Below, in pieces: positions 37,006-45,020 of a stretch of 64,000 nucleotides of DNA. The notes under the pieces were generated by a model, which did not search any database, had not been told where the DNA came from, and saw only the letters and a program-made list of their open reading frames with translations. Within the stretch, counting starts at the first letter, position 1. Each line of letters starts with the position of its first letter. The stretch is from Deltaproteobacteria bacterium (lineage in GTDB: Bacteria > Desulfobacterota > Binatia > JACPRU01), in contig JACPRU010000063.1 in assembly GCA_016189835.1 (NCBI GenBank), positions 19,698 to 83,697 of the forward strand, in the 5' to 3' direction. Position numbers and translations under genes: made by a program.

Positions 37006-37098
37006 CCCGGCGAAAAAGGGGTCGGGAGTCTTTTTCTCTTCTTGCGAAGCACCCTTCCGGCCGTTCCGGAAAAAGACTCCCGACCCCTTTTCGGCGGG
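37006..37098. repeat. Long inverted repeat, copy A (REP-like; terminator position)
   Basis: CGAAAAAGGGGTCGGGAGTC plus TTTTT (37011-37035) pairs with AAAAAGACTCCCGACCCC plus TTTTCG (37069-37092), and the flanking GCCCG/CGGGC extends the stem. The loop is about 34 nt. It fills the gap between converging hisC and rpsT and ends in T-tracts on both strands, so it can terminate both. The loop is similar to that of copy B at 62873 (shared AAGCA.CCTTC), so the whole unit is a repeat. Confidence 0.8.
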
Positions 37099-37102
37099 CC
37101 GG

Positions 37103-37375
37103 TCAGGACGCGGGGCGCAGGCGATTCAACTGCGCGGCGAGGCGGGAGAGGCGCCGCGAGGCGTTGTTGCGGTGCAGAACGCCCTTCGAGACCGCCTTGT
37201 CGAGCTCGCGCGCGGCGACCCGCAGCTCGGTCTCCGCCACGGTCGCGTCCTTGCCCTCGAGCGCGCTGCGCACCCGCTTCACCAGCGTTCGCAGGCGCGC
37301 CCTCGAGGCGTGGTTGCGGGCACGGCGCTTCTCGCTCTGACGGTGACGCTTCTCCGCGGATTTGTGAGTGGCCAA
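37103..37375 (-). CDS. rpsT: 30S ribosomal protein S20
   Basis: 90 residues. 'ATHKSAEKRHRQSEKRRARN' at the start and 'VSKGVLHRNNASRRLSRLAA' at the end are diagnostic for S20, a 16S rRNA-binding primary assembly protein. Start TTG 37375 is preceded by GGGGGGAG. TTG is unusual for rpsT but occurs, and rare starts are linked to S20 autoregulation in Escherichia coli, where the start is UUG. The gene ends at the long inverted repeat. Confidence 0.95.
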   Translation of the reverse strand: MATHKSAEKRHRQSEKRRARNHASRARLRTLVKRVRSALEGKDATVAETELRVAARELDKAVSKGVLHRNNASRRLSRLAAQLNRLRPAS

Positions 37376-37434
37376 GAGCTTCGCTCCCCCCGTTCTCAGG
37401 TATCCGACCCTGCTAACATTCCGCGCCGCCGCGG

Positions 37435-38226
37435 TCAACGCCGCTTGGCTTCCTGCCAAAGCGCCTCCATTTCCTCGAGCGAGGCCGCGTCGGGCGAGCG
37501 GCCGCGTCGTGCGAGCTCGGCCTCGACGCGCCGAAAGCGCGCGACGAAGCGCTCGAGCGCGCGCGTCAGGGCGAGCTCGGCGCTCACTCCCGCCTTGCGG
37601 CCGAGGCTCGCCAGTGCGAACAGGCAATCGCCGAGCTCGGCGTCGATCTCCTGCGCCGTGCCGCCATCGAGCGCCGCCGCGAGCTCGGCCAGCTCCTCGC
37701 GCACCTTGTCGAGCACGGCGCGGGCCTCGCTCCAGTCGAAGCCGACCCGGCCGGCCTTCTCGCCGAGGCGCTCGGCGCGCAGCAAGGCGGGGAGGGCACT
37801 CGGCACGCCGGCGAGCGCGGAGACGTCCTGGTTCCGCGTGCGCCGCTCCTCGGCCTTGATTCGCGACCAGTTGGCGAGCACCTCCCCCGTGCCGCCGACC
37901 GCGAGATCCCCGAACACGTGGGGATGGCGGCGCACCATCTTGTCGCGCACCGCCTCGATCACGTCGCAGACGTCGAACGCGCCGCTCTCCGACGCCATCT
38001 CGGAATGCAGCAAGATCTGTAGCAGGAGATCGCCGAGCTCGCCGCAAATCTCCGTCGCTTCCCCCGATTCGAGCGCTTCGAGCACCTCGTAGGCTTCCTC
38101 GATGAGAAATGGCATGATCGACCTCGGCGTCTGCTCGCGATCCCAGGGGCAGTCGCGACGCAATCGTGCAACCGTCTCCACCAAGCTCGAGAACGCCGCC
38201 GCGGTGCGGGAAGGATCGCGGGCCAT
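37435..38226 (-). CDS. mazG: Nucleoside triphosphate pyrophosphohydrolase MazG
   Basis: 263 residues with two MazG domains. The first has 'VARLRRDCPWDREQT', 'EEAYEVLEALE' and 'ELGDLLLQILLHSEMA'; the second has 'EELAELAAALD' and 'ELGDCLFALASLGRK'. The E-x-x-E and E-x-x-D residues bind Mg2+. It hydrolyses NTPs to NMP and PPi, cleaning abnormal nucleotides. 46 bp separate it from the divergent grxC. Confidence 0.94.
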   Translation of the reverse strand: MARDPSRTAAAFSSLVETVARLRRDCPWDREQTPRSIMPFLIEEAYEVLEALESGEATEICGELGDLLLQILLHSEMASESGAFDVCDVIEAVRDKMVRRHPHVFGDLAVGGTGEVLANWSRIKAEERRTRNQDVSALAGVPSALPALLRAERLGEKAGRVGFDWSEARAVLDKVREELAELAAALDGGTAQEIDAELGDCLFALASLGRKAGVSAELALTRALERFVARFRRVEAELARRGRSPDAASLEEMEALWQEAKRR

Positions 38227-38272
38227 CGCCGCGTCCCTCTTAACCGTGCTTCACCAGCCGGTCAATTCGGCC

Positions 38273-38530
38273 ATGCCGGAGCCGGTTCGCCTCTACACGA
38301 CGGCCTACTGCGCGTTTTGCCGCCGCGCCAAGGAGCTGCTCCGCCGGCGCGGCATCCCGTTCGAGGAGATCGACGTCGGCGAGGATGCCGCGCTGCGCGA
38401 GTGGCTGGTGGAGGCGACCGGACGCCGCACCGTGCCGCAGATCTTCGTCGGCGAGCAGGCCATCGGCGGCTACGACGATCGGCATGCCCTGGACGAAGCG
38501 GGTGATCTGGAGGCGCTGCTCGGCGAGTGA
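38273..38530 (+). CDS. grxC: Glutaredoxin 3-like
   Basis: 85 residues, one thioredoxin fold. Active site C13-A-F-C16 (commonly CPYC or CPFC), cis-Pro segment 'RRTVPQIFVGEQAIGGYDD' for glutathione binding. It reduces disulphides or glutathionylated proteins. The Pro-to-Ala change in the active site is unusual and would shift redox potential. ATG 38273 is chosen from homology length. Confidence 0.92.
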   Translation: MPEPVRLYTTAYCAFCRRAKELLRRRGIPFEEIDVGEDAALREWLVEATGRRTVPQIFVGEQAIGGYDDRHALDEAGDLEALLGE

Positions 38531-38544
38531 GTGCCGTGGCGTCG

Positions 38545-38572
38545 GGAACTTCCCGCGCTGCGGCATCGTTTC
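38545..38572 (+). promoter_or_regulatory. ECF-type promoter candidate before the sigma factor gene
   Basis: GGAACTT (38545-38551), a common ECF -35 form, 15-nt spacer, CGTTTC (38567-38572) as a possible -10. It lies between the grxC stop and the ECF sigma start, about 55 nt before the ATG, as expected for an autoregulated sigma factor. Confidence 0.4.
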
Positions 38573-38628
38573 TTGCCCAGGGAGGATGCGACTCGTGTCG
38601 CCAAATCGGCCATGTTACAAAACCGGCC

Positions 38629-39204
38629 ATGTCGAGGGAGCCGACCGGGCCGGGCCGGCGCGCCGGATTCGAGGCGGAGGCGCTGCCGCATCTCGATCAT
38701 CTCTACGGGGCGGCGTTCTATCTCTGCGGCGACCGCGACCGGGCCTCGGATCTGGCGCAGGAGACGGTTCTGCGCGCCTTTCGCTTCTTCCATCAGTTCG
38801 AACCGGGAACGAACTGCCGGGCCTGGCTGCTCACCATCCTGCACAACACGTTTCGCAATCAGTACCGCGCCGGATTGCGCGAGCGCGCGCAGGTGGACGT
38901 CGACGACCCGGCGGCGGCCGCCGAGGTGACCGAGGCCGCGGGAGCCGTCGACGACCCCGAGACGCTGGTGCTGTCCGAGACGCTCGACGAGGAAATCGCG
39001 CAGGCGCTCGCCGAGCTGCCCGAGGAGTTCCGCTCCGCGGTCGTGCTCGTCGACCTCCACGAGCTGACCTACGAGGAAGGCGCGCGGGTGCTCGGCTGTC
39101 CGGTGGGCACGGTGCGCTCGCGGTTGTCGCGCGGGCGGCGACTGCTCGGCCAAAAGCTCGCCGCGTACGGCCGGGAGCGCGGCATGCTTCGCGGCAGAGG
39201 TTGA
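38629..39204 (+). CDS. ECF-family RNA polymerase sigma factor
   Basis: 191 residues. Region 2: 'DRASDLAQETVLRAFRFFHQ' and 'NCRAWLLTILHNTFRN'. Region 4: 'LPEEFRSAVVLVDLHELTYE' and 'GCPVGTVRSRLSRGRRLL'. It directs RNA polymerase to ECF promoters when released from its anti-sigma factor, which is the next gene but one frame of 100 nt downstream. The candidate promoter at 38545 suggests autoregulation. Signal unknown. Confidence 0.93.
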   Translation: MSREPTGPGRRAGFEAEALPHLDHLYGAAFYLCGDRDRASDLAQETVLRAFRFFHQFEPGTNCRAWLLTILHNTFRNQYRAGLRERAQVDVDDPAAAAEVTEAAGAVDDPETLVLSETLDEEIAQALAELPEEFRSAVVLVDLHELTYEEGARVLGCPVGTVRSRLSRGRRLLGQKLAAYGRERGMLRGRG

Positions 39205-39304
39205 TCCACGGCTCGGGCGGGGAGACCTCGCTGACCAGCCAAGCCATGAGATGCCACGCATCGAGGGGCCGACGACGCCTCGACTGCGGCGGCAGCGTTC
39301 GGCG

Positions 39305-40063
39305 ATGAACTGTAGCCGGTATCGCGACTGGGTCGCCGCCGACGTCGACGGCGCGCCCGGCGCGAGGGCGCCGGGCCTGGAGGCGCATCTCGCGCAATGC
39401 CCGGGCTGCCGCACCGAGCGCACGCGCCAGATCGCGGTGCGCGATCTGCTGCGCGCGCGGGCGGTGCTGCCGCAGGCTCCGCCCGGGCTTCGCACCCGGG
39501 TGCGGGCGCTGCTCGAAGCGGAAACAGGGGAAGCCGCAAAGCGGCGGCGGGGATGGCGGAAACCGCTGCTGTGGGCCGGCCTGACGTTCGCGGCGGCGGC
39601 CGCGGCCACGCTCGCCGTCCTCGCGCGCGGCACGGATTTCGATCCGCTGATTCGCGAATACGACCGGGCCGTTCAGGGCGCGCTCGAGATCGACTTCCGC
39701 ACCGATGCGCCGGCCGCGCTCGAGGAATTCTACCGCCGGCATGCCGCGGACCGGGTTCCGGCCCATGTCGTCGATCTCTCGGCCGCGGGCTTCCGGCTCG
39801 TCGGCGGTGCGCTGATCGACTTTCCGGGGCGCCGCGCCCGCCTTTCGTTGTACTCCGACGGACGAGATCTGATCGTTTGTGACTACCGCTTCGCCGCGCA
39901 GTTGCCGATGGATCTGCGCTCCGACGGGCGGCCGGTCTTCTTTCGCCGCGGCGGAGCCAGTCTCTCCGTGCACCGGATGGGCGGCGAGGTCTGCGTGCTG
40001 GTGACGCGAATGTCGATGGATGACTTCCGCCGCCGCCTGGGCGGCGATTCGACCGCGGGATGA
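39305..40063 (+). CDS. Zinc-finger anti-sigma factor (membrane-bound)
   Basis: 252 residues. Cytoplasmic ZAS-type motif H28-x3-C32-x2-C35 ('LEAHLAQCPGCR') with C3 as the extra ligand; one membrane segment about 86-105; periplasmic C-terminal domain of about 145 residues containing 'AAGFRLVGGALIDFPGRRAR' and 'VFFRRGGASLSVHRMGGEVC'. It should hold the preceding ECF sigma inactive and respond to an envelope or redox signal. The stop overlaps the DUF547 gene (ATGA). Confidence 0.88.
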   Translation: MNCSRYRDWVAADVDGAPGARAPGLEAHLAQCPGCRTERTRQIAVRDLLRARAVLPQAPPGLRTRVRALLEAETGEAAKRRRGWRKPLLWAGLTFAAAAAATLAVLARGTDFDPLIREYDRAVQGALEIDFRTDAPAALEEFYRRHAADRVPAHVVDLSAAGFRLVGGALIDFPGRRARLSLYSDGRDLIVCDYRFAAQLPMDLRSDGRPVFFRRGGASLSVHRMGGEVCVLVTRMSMDDFRRRLGGDSTAG

Positions 40064-40803
40064 CGGCGCTCCTGGCGGCACTGCTGATCGGCCTGAGCGT
40101 GGCGACCGCGGCGGAGCCCGCGGCCGACCCCTGGGCGAGGGTCCTGTCGATCGCCGCCGGTCCCACCGGGGAGGTCGCGTACGGCACGCTCGAGGCCGGC
40201 GAACGCGAGCGCCTCGAGCGGTATCTCGGCAATCTCGCACGGCAGGACGTCTCGCGCTTCGAGCGCGATCGCGCCGTGGCCTTCTGGCTCAACGCGTACC
40301 ACGCGCTGGCGCTGTCCGCGTTGCTGCACGGCGAGGATCCGCGCACGCTGGAAGGACGGGCGAGGATGTACCACTGGTTCACGCGCCCGATCGGCGGGCG
40401 GCGGCGTACGCTGGATGAGATCCGGGCCAAACTCAACGGCTACGCGAGCGCCGATCCGCGGATTCACCTGGCGATCTGGGACGGCACGCGGAGCGGCGCT
40501 CGGCTGGCGGCCGAGCCCTACCAGAGCGGCCGGCTCGACGCGCAGCTGGCGGCGGCGGCGCGACGCTTCGTCAACGATCCCGAGAAGCTCCGCGCGCCGG
40601 CACCGGGCCGACTCGAGGCCTCGAGCGTGCTGTCGTGGTACCGCAGCGACTTCGAGCGAGAAGCGGGCTCGCTCGTCGAGTTTCTGCGGCCGCTGGTCGC
40701 CGACCCGGAGCTGCGTCGCCGCCTGGCGACGCCGCCGACGGAGATCGTATTCCTGCCGTACGACTGGAGCATGGCGGCGACGGCCGGAGAGCCGGCGCGT
40801 TGA
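40060..40803 (+). CDS. DUF547 exported protein
   Basis: 247 residues. Signal peptide about 1-18. The DUF547 domain has 'FWLNAYHALALSALLHG', 'LDEIRAKLNGYASADPRIHL', 'FVNDPEKL' and 'LSWYRSDFEREAG'. Function unknown; the fold has been compared with papain-like enzymes, and the conserved N-A-Y and H positions are kept. It is coupled to the anti-sigma gene by ATGA and to the glycosyltransferase by TTGA, so it is probably in the ECF regulon. Confidence 0.85.
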   Translation: MTALLAALLIGLSVATAAEPAADPWARVLSIAAGPTGEVAYGTLEAGERERLERYLGNLARQDVSRFERDRAVAFWLNAYHALALSALLHGEDPRTLEGRARMYHWFTRPIGGRRRTLDEIRAKLNGYASADPRIHLAIWDGTRSGARLAAEPYQSGRLDAQLAAAARRFVNDPEKLRAPAPGRLEASSVLSWYRSDFEREAGSLVEFLRPLVADPELRRRLATPPTEIVFLPYDWSMAATAGEPAR

Positions 40804-41477
40804 GCGGCGAGATCTCGATCGTCGTTCCGACGCACAACGAGGCGGCGGCGATCGCGGCCACGCTCGCCCGCCTGCGCGAGCCCGAGATCCTCGAGGTGAT
40901 CGTCGTGGACGGCGGGAGCGACGACGGCACGCCCGATCTCGCCCGCCCGCTGGCCGACCGCGTGCTCGAGACCAGCGCCGGGCGCGCCCGCCAGATGAAC
41001 GCCGGGGCCCGGACGGCGCGCGGGTCGATCCTGTTCTTCCTGCACGCGGATACGCGAGTGCCGGAGGGGTTCGGCGCCGACATCGTCGCGGCCTGCGCGC
41101 GGGCGATCGGCGGGCGCTTCGACGTCGAGCTGGACGCTCCGGGAGTGGTCTTCCGGCTGATCGAGAGCGCGATCAATCTGCGCTCCCGCTGGAGCCGCCT
41201 CGCGACCGGCGATCAGGGATTGTTCCTGCGCCGGGAGGTGTTCGAAGCGCTCGGCGGCTATCCCGAAATCGCCTTGCTCGAGGACCTCGCGCTGTGCGCG
41301 AAGATGAAGCGGCGGGGTCGGCTGGCCGCGCTGCGCTCGCGGGTACGCACCTCGGCGCGGCGCTGGCAACGCCACGGCACTCTGCGCACCGTGCTGCTCA
41401 TGTGGTGGATCCGCTCGCTCTATGCTCTCGGCGCGAGCCCGGGGCGGCTCGCGCGCCTGTACCGTCCGGCGCGCTGA
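40800..41477 (+). CDS. Family 2 glycosyltransferase (TIGR04283-like)
   Basis: 225 residues, GT-A fold. 'SIVVPTHNEAAAIAATLARL', 'VVDGGSDDGT', 'FFLHADTRVPEGF' (DxD-like HAD motif) and 'LEDLALCAKMKRRGRL'. The group often lies with lipid or carotenoid-type biosynthesis genes; the acceptor is unknown. The TTG start overlaps the DUF547 stop. Last gene of the sigma-factor unit. Confidence 0.85.
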   Translation: MSGEISIVVPTHNEAAAIAATLARLREPEILEVIVVDGGSDDGTPDLARPLADRVLETSAGRARQMNAGARTARGSILFFLHADTRVPEGFGADIVAACARAIGGRFDVELDAPGVVFRLIESAINLRSRWSRLATGDQGLFLRREVFEALGGYPEIALLEDLALCAKMKRRGRLAALRSRVRTSARRWQRHGTLRTVLLMWWIRSLYALGASPGRLARLYRPAR

Positions 41478-41507
41478 CGCGCTGCACCCGGCGCGCGCTC
41501 GCCGGCT

Positions 41508-42167
41508 TCAGCCGAGCGCCGGATTGACCAGCGCGCGGTCGGCGAGCGGCTCTTCGTCGACGATCCTCACCCGGCGGCCGTCGATCTCGATCTTGCCTTC
41601 CGCGAAGAGATACACCGCCTCGGGGTAGATGCGGTGCTCCTCGGCGAGGATCCGCTCGGTCAGCGACTCGACCGTGTCGTCGCTGTACACCGGCACGGCG
41701 GCCTGGATGACGATCGGTCCATGATCGGTCTGCTCGTCGACGAGGTGCACCGTGCAGCCGGCGATGCGCACGCCGTAGTCGAGCGCCTGGCGCTGGGCAT
41801 GCAAGCCGGGAAAGGCGGGGAGCAGGGCGGGGTGGATGTTGAGGATGCGGTCCGGAAAGGCGCGAATGAACGCAGGCGAGAGCAGCCGGTCGAAGCCCGC
41901 CAGACAGACCAGCTCGACGCCCTTGTCGCGCAGCCGGCCGACCACGTGCTCGTCGAACGCCTCGCGGCTCGCGAACGCCTTGTGGTCGACGACCTCGGCG
42001 GCGATGCCATGACGCTCGGCGCGCTCGAGCGCGAGCGCCCGCGGCCGGTTGCAGACCACGAGACGGATCTCGGCGGGGACACGCCCCTCCTCGATGGCAT
42101 CGATGATCGCTTGCAGGTTCGTTCCGCTGCCCGAGGCCAGGACTCCGAGCGGCAGGGGATTCGTCAT
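41508..42167 (-). CDS. purN: Phosphoribosylglycinamide formyltransferase
   Basis: 219 residues. 'LGVLASGSGTNLQAIIDAIE', the catalytic triad region 'RILNIHPALLPAFPG' (Asn-His) and 'GCTVHLVDEQTDHGPIVIQ' (Asp) identify PurN. It transfers formyl from 10-formyl-THF to GAR in purine synthesis. ATG 42167 has GGGAGG 8 nt upstream. It follows purM by 67 bp on the same strand. Confidence 0.95.
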   Translation of the reverse strand: MTNPLPLGVLASGSGTNLQAIIDAIEEGRVPAEIRLVVCNRPRALALERAERHGIAAEVVDHKAFASREAFDEHVVGRLRDKGVELVCLAGFDRLLSPAFIRAFPDRILNIHPALLPAFPGLHAQRQALDYGVRIAGCTVHLVDEQTDHGPIVIQAAVPVYSDDTVESLTERILAEEHRIYPEAVYLFAEGKIEIDGRRVRIVDEEPLADRALVNPALG

Positions 42168-42234
42168 GGCGGTCCTCCCGTTGCCTGCATACCTCCACCT
42201 GCGGGCGCGCGCCACGGAGCGGCGCTAACTGATA

Positions 42235-43293
42235 CTAATCGACGATGTCCACGCCGGGCGAGCCGCGTACGATCTCGCCGATCGGGAAGGCGCGCTCGCG
42301 CCGCCGGCGCAGGAACTCGAGCGCGGCGTCGGCCGCCCGCGCCGGCACGGCGAGGATCATGCCGAGCCCCTGGTTGAGGGCGCGATCCATCTCGGCGGGT
42401 TCGACCGGACCCATGCGGGCGAGCCAGCCGAAGACCGCGGGCACCGGCCACGAGCCGCGGCGGATGCGGGCGCGGGAGCCGCGGGGCAGCACGCGTGGCA
42501 GATTGCCGGCGATGCCGCCGCCGGTGATGTGCGCCAGCGCGTGGACCGGGTGCGCGGCGAGCAGGCCGAGGACCGACTTCACGTAGATTCGCGTCGGACG
42601 CAGCAGCTCCTCCCCGAGCGTGCAGCCGAACTCGGGGATGCGGCGCGAGAGTGGGATGCGCCGCCGCTCGACCACCCGGTGCGCCAGGGAGTAGCCGTTG
42701 CTGTGCAGGCCGGAGGACGCCAGGCCGATCAGCACGTGGCCGGGGCGCACGCGGCTGCCGTCGAGGAGCTTGCGCCGTTCGACGGCGCCGACCACGAATC
42801 CGGCCAGGTCGTACTCGCCGGGGGCGTAGAACGAGGGCATCTCCGCCGTCTCGCCGCCGACCAGCGCGCAGCCCGCCTCGCGACACCCCGCGGCGATGCC
42901 CGAGACCACCGCCGCCGCCCGGCGGACGTCGAGACGTCCGGTCGCGAAGTAGTCGAGGAACACGAGCGGCTCGGCGCCGAGGGCGAGAACGTCGTTGGCG
43001 TTCATGGCGACGAGGTCGATGCCGACCGTGTCGTGGCGGTCGAGCGCGAAGGCGAAGCGCAGCTTGGTGCCTACCCCGTCGGTGGAGGTGACGAAGACCG
43101 GATCGCGCATCCCGCGCGGCGCCCGGAAGGCGGCGCCGAAGCCGCCGATCGCCGTCAGCACCTCGGGACGGCGCGTGCGGCGTGCCAGCGGCGCGATGCG
43201 ATCGACCAGCCGCTCGCCGGCGGCGATGTCCACTCCGGCGTCGCGATAGGTGAGCGCGCGCTCGGGTCGGCGGGGGCCGCGGCCGGTCTGCAC
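42235..43293 (-). CDS. purM: Phosphoribosylformylglycinamidine cyclo-ligase
   Basis: 352 residues. 'YRDAGVDIAAGERLV', 'VTSTDGVGTKLRFAF', 'ALVGGETAEMPSFYAPGEYD' and 'ITGGGIAGNLPRVLP' are PurM signatures. It closes FGAM to AIR using ATP. The GTG start at 43293 gives a normal N-terminus. purM-purN order is common. Confidence 0.96.
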   Translation of the reverse strand: MQTGRGPRRPERALTYRDAGVDIAAGERLVDRIAPLARRTRRPEVLTAIGGFGAAFRAPRGMRDPVFVTSTDGVGTKLRFAFALDRHDTVGIDLVAMNANDVLALGAEPLVFLDYFATGRLDVRRAAAVVSGIAAGCREAGCALVGGETAEMPSFYAPGEYDLAGFVVGAVERRKLLDGSRVRPGHVLIGLASSGLHSNGYSLAHRVVERRRIPLSRRIPEFGCTLGEELLRPTRIYVKSVLGLLAAHPVHALAHITGGGIAGNLPRVLPRGSRARIRRGSWPVPAVFGWLARMGPVEPAEMDRALNQGLGMILAVPARAADAALEFLRRRRERAFPIGEIVRGSPGVDIVD

Positions 43294-43325
43294 GGCGGCT
43301 GTTTACGCAGGCCGCTCGGGGGAAG

Positions 43326-43892
43326 TCAATTTTGCGGGCGGACGGCGACGATGCCCGCGCGGTAGTGAACCGCGCTTCCCGCCTCGACCGGCCCCTCTCG
43401 GTAGCGAAGCACGCGGTAGCCCGCCAGTCGTTCGAGCAGCTCGTTGCGGCCGAGCAGGAAATCCGGGTTGCGCGGATGCCCGACCTGCCGTTGATCGACG
43501 AGGAACGTGTCGAGCAGCAGCACGCCGCCCGGCCGAAGCCACGCGCGAAACTCGGGGAACAGCCGCCGGTCGAGAAAGTTCACGCATACGATCGCGTCGA
43601 CCGACGCGGGGCGAACGCAGGGGTGGTCGAAGTCGACCTGCACGGTAGCGACGTCGGGGCACCGCCGACGGATCTCGGCGAGCGCGACCCGCGAGGCATC
43701 GGCGGCGACCACGCGGTGGCCGCGTCCGGCGAGAAACCGGGCGTTGCGCCCGGCCCCGGCAGCCAGATCGAGGGTGCGCCCCACCGGAAGCAGGGCGACG
43801 TGCTCGACCAGAAAGGGCGCGGGGGGCGGGGTTTCGCCGCCGGCGGCGCGCGCGTGGGCGGCGTCCCAGCGGCGTCGGTTCTCGCCGGACAT
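43326..43892 (-). CDS. Class I SAM-dependent methyltransferase (TehB/UbiE-like)
   Basis: 188 residues. Motif I 'TLDLAAGAGRNARFLAGRGH', motif II acidic 'VAADASRVALAEI', then 'VDAIVCVNFLDRRLFPEF' and 'WLRPGGVLLLDTF'. The short TehB-like form suggests small-molecule methylation. 'MSGENRRRWDAAHARA' is a typical start. ATG 43892 overlaps the comF stop. Confidence 0.85.
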   Translation of the reverse strand: MSGENRRRWDAAHARAAGGETPPPAPFLVEHVALLPVGRTLDLAAGAGRNARFLAGRGHRVVAADASRVALAEIRRRCPDVATVQVDFDHPCVRPASVDAIVCVNFLDRRLFPEFRAWLRPGGVLLLDTFLVDQRQVGHPRNPDFLLGRNELLERLAGYRVLRYREGPVEAGSAVHYRAGIVAVRPQN

Positions 43893-44605
43893 CAGCGGAC
43901 CAGCGTCCGTGCCACGGCCAGCACGTCGACCGAGCGGGCGCCCGCGCCGAGCAGGGCTTGGGCGCAGGCGTCGGCGGTGGCGCCCGAGGTGGCGACGTCG
44001 TCGACGAGCAGAACGCGCAAGCCCCGCGCTCGCCGGCCCGGACGCACCGCGAAGGCACGGCGCACGTTTCGCCGCCGCTCGCTCTCGCCGAGGCCGACCT
44101 GCGCCGCGGTGTCCCGGCGGCGCACCAGAAGGCCGACGTCGAGCCTCACGCCGAGCCGCCGCGCGGGGCCACGGGCGAGCAGCGCCGCCTGGTTGAAGCC
44201 GCGCGCGCGCAGCCCCCGGACGTGCAGCGGCACCGGGGCGACGAGATCGTGCTCTCCCGGCGAGAACGGCAGTCGTTCGGCGAGCAGATCCGAGAGCGAG
44301 GCGGCGAGCGCGCGGCGGCCGCCGTACTTGAGCCCGCGAATGGCGATCGCCAGCGGGTCGCGGTCCTCCTCGGCGGCCCGGTAGCAGGCCACGGCGCGCA
44401 GCCGGGTGAACGCCGGCGGGTCGACGATGCAGCGCCCGCAGAGGTGAGCGGGCGGACCGGCGAGCGGCAGGCCACAGCGCGGGCAGCAGCAGGAATCGAT
44501 CCAGCGAATCGCTCCGCGACACGAGGCGCAGAGCGCCGCGGCGGCGGCGCAGCCGCAGCCGACGCAGGACCAGGGAAAGACCTGATCGAGGAGGCTCCGC
44601 AGCAT
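43892..44605 (-). CDS. comF: ComF family protein (phosphoribosyltransferase fold)
   Basis: 237 residues from ATG 44605. N-terminal zinc ribbons 'CVGCGCAAAAALCASC' and 'CCCPRCGLPLAG' are followed by the PRTase domain with 'LRARGFNQAALLARGPARRL' and 'LLVDDVATSGATADACAQAL'. ComF supports DNA uptake or processing of imported DNA in competent bacteria; here no competence genes adjoin it. Upstream in-frame starts (44662, 44713) exist; 44605 gives the usual length. Confidence 0.88.
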   Translation of the reverse strand: MLRSLLDQVFPWSCVGCGCAAAAALCASCRGAIRWIDSCCCPRCGLPLAGPPAHLCGRCIVDPPAFTRLRAVACYRAAEEDRDPLAIAIRGLKYGGRRALAASLSDLLAERLPFSPGEHDLVAPVPLHVRGLRARGFNQAALLARGPARRLGVRLDVGLLVRRRDTAAQVGLGESERRRNVRRAFAVRPGRRARGLRVLLVDDVATSGATADACAQALLGAGARSVDVLAVARTLVR

Positions 44606-44727
44606 CGCTCCGAGGCCGCCGCCTGTGGTATGTTGCTCGAGGCTGGGTGGCCCGCTTCGCATGGCGCACAGCGTAGGAGCGTGGTCGATTCTCTGCAACT
44701 GATTTTGCGGCACCGAGAGAAGGGAAC

Positions 44728-44892
44728 ATGCGCAGGTTCGTGATCGGAGCGATGGTCGGAGCAGGCCTCATGTACTTCTATCTTTACGAGTACCCCGGAT
44801 GGCGAAGCTGGGCCTCCGGGCGCATCGGCACGGTCGGCTCGCAGTATCGCGGCGACACCATCCACCACAAGGCCGACCAGGCTCTGCATTGA
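44728..44892 (+). CDS. Small single-pass membrane protein (54 aa)
   Basis: 54 residues. One N-terminal membrane segment ('FVIGAMVGAGLMYFYLYEYP') then a soluble tail ('GWRSWASGRIGTVGSQYRGD'). ATG 44728 has GAGAGAAGGGAAC in front, a good ribosome site. Not recognised. Codon use (GC-rich third positions) and the strong start signal argue that it is real. It is the first plus-strand gene after divergent comF and is followed by a hairpin. Confidence 0.6.
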   Translation: MRRFVIGAMVGAGLMYFYLYEYPGWRSWASGRIGTVGSQYRGDTIHHKADQALH

Positions 44893-44902
44893 CGACGCGG
44901 CG

Positions 44903-44920
44903 GCGGCCGCTCGCGGCCGC
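44903..44920 (+). terminator. Small GC hairpin after the 54-aa gene
   Basis: GCGGCCG (44903-44909) pairs with CGGCCGC (44914-44920), loop CTCG, then TTGCGGTTGA. Weak T content, so low confidence. A 12-nt palindrome GGTTA-TC-TAACC (44948-44959) lies between it and the next gene and may be part of a promoter or operator. Confidence 0.3.
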
Positions 44921-45020
44921 TTGCGGTTGAATCGCCGCCGCCTTACTGGTTATCTAACCGCGGCCGGAGCGCGGGTGCGTCGTCTCCTCGATCGCTCGAC
45001 GTCAGAAAGGGACCCGGAAG

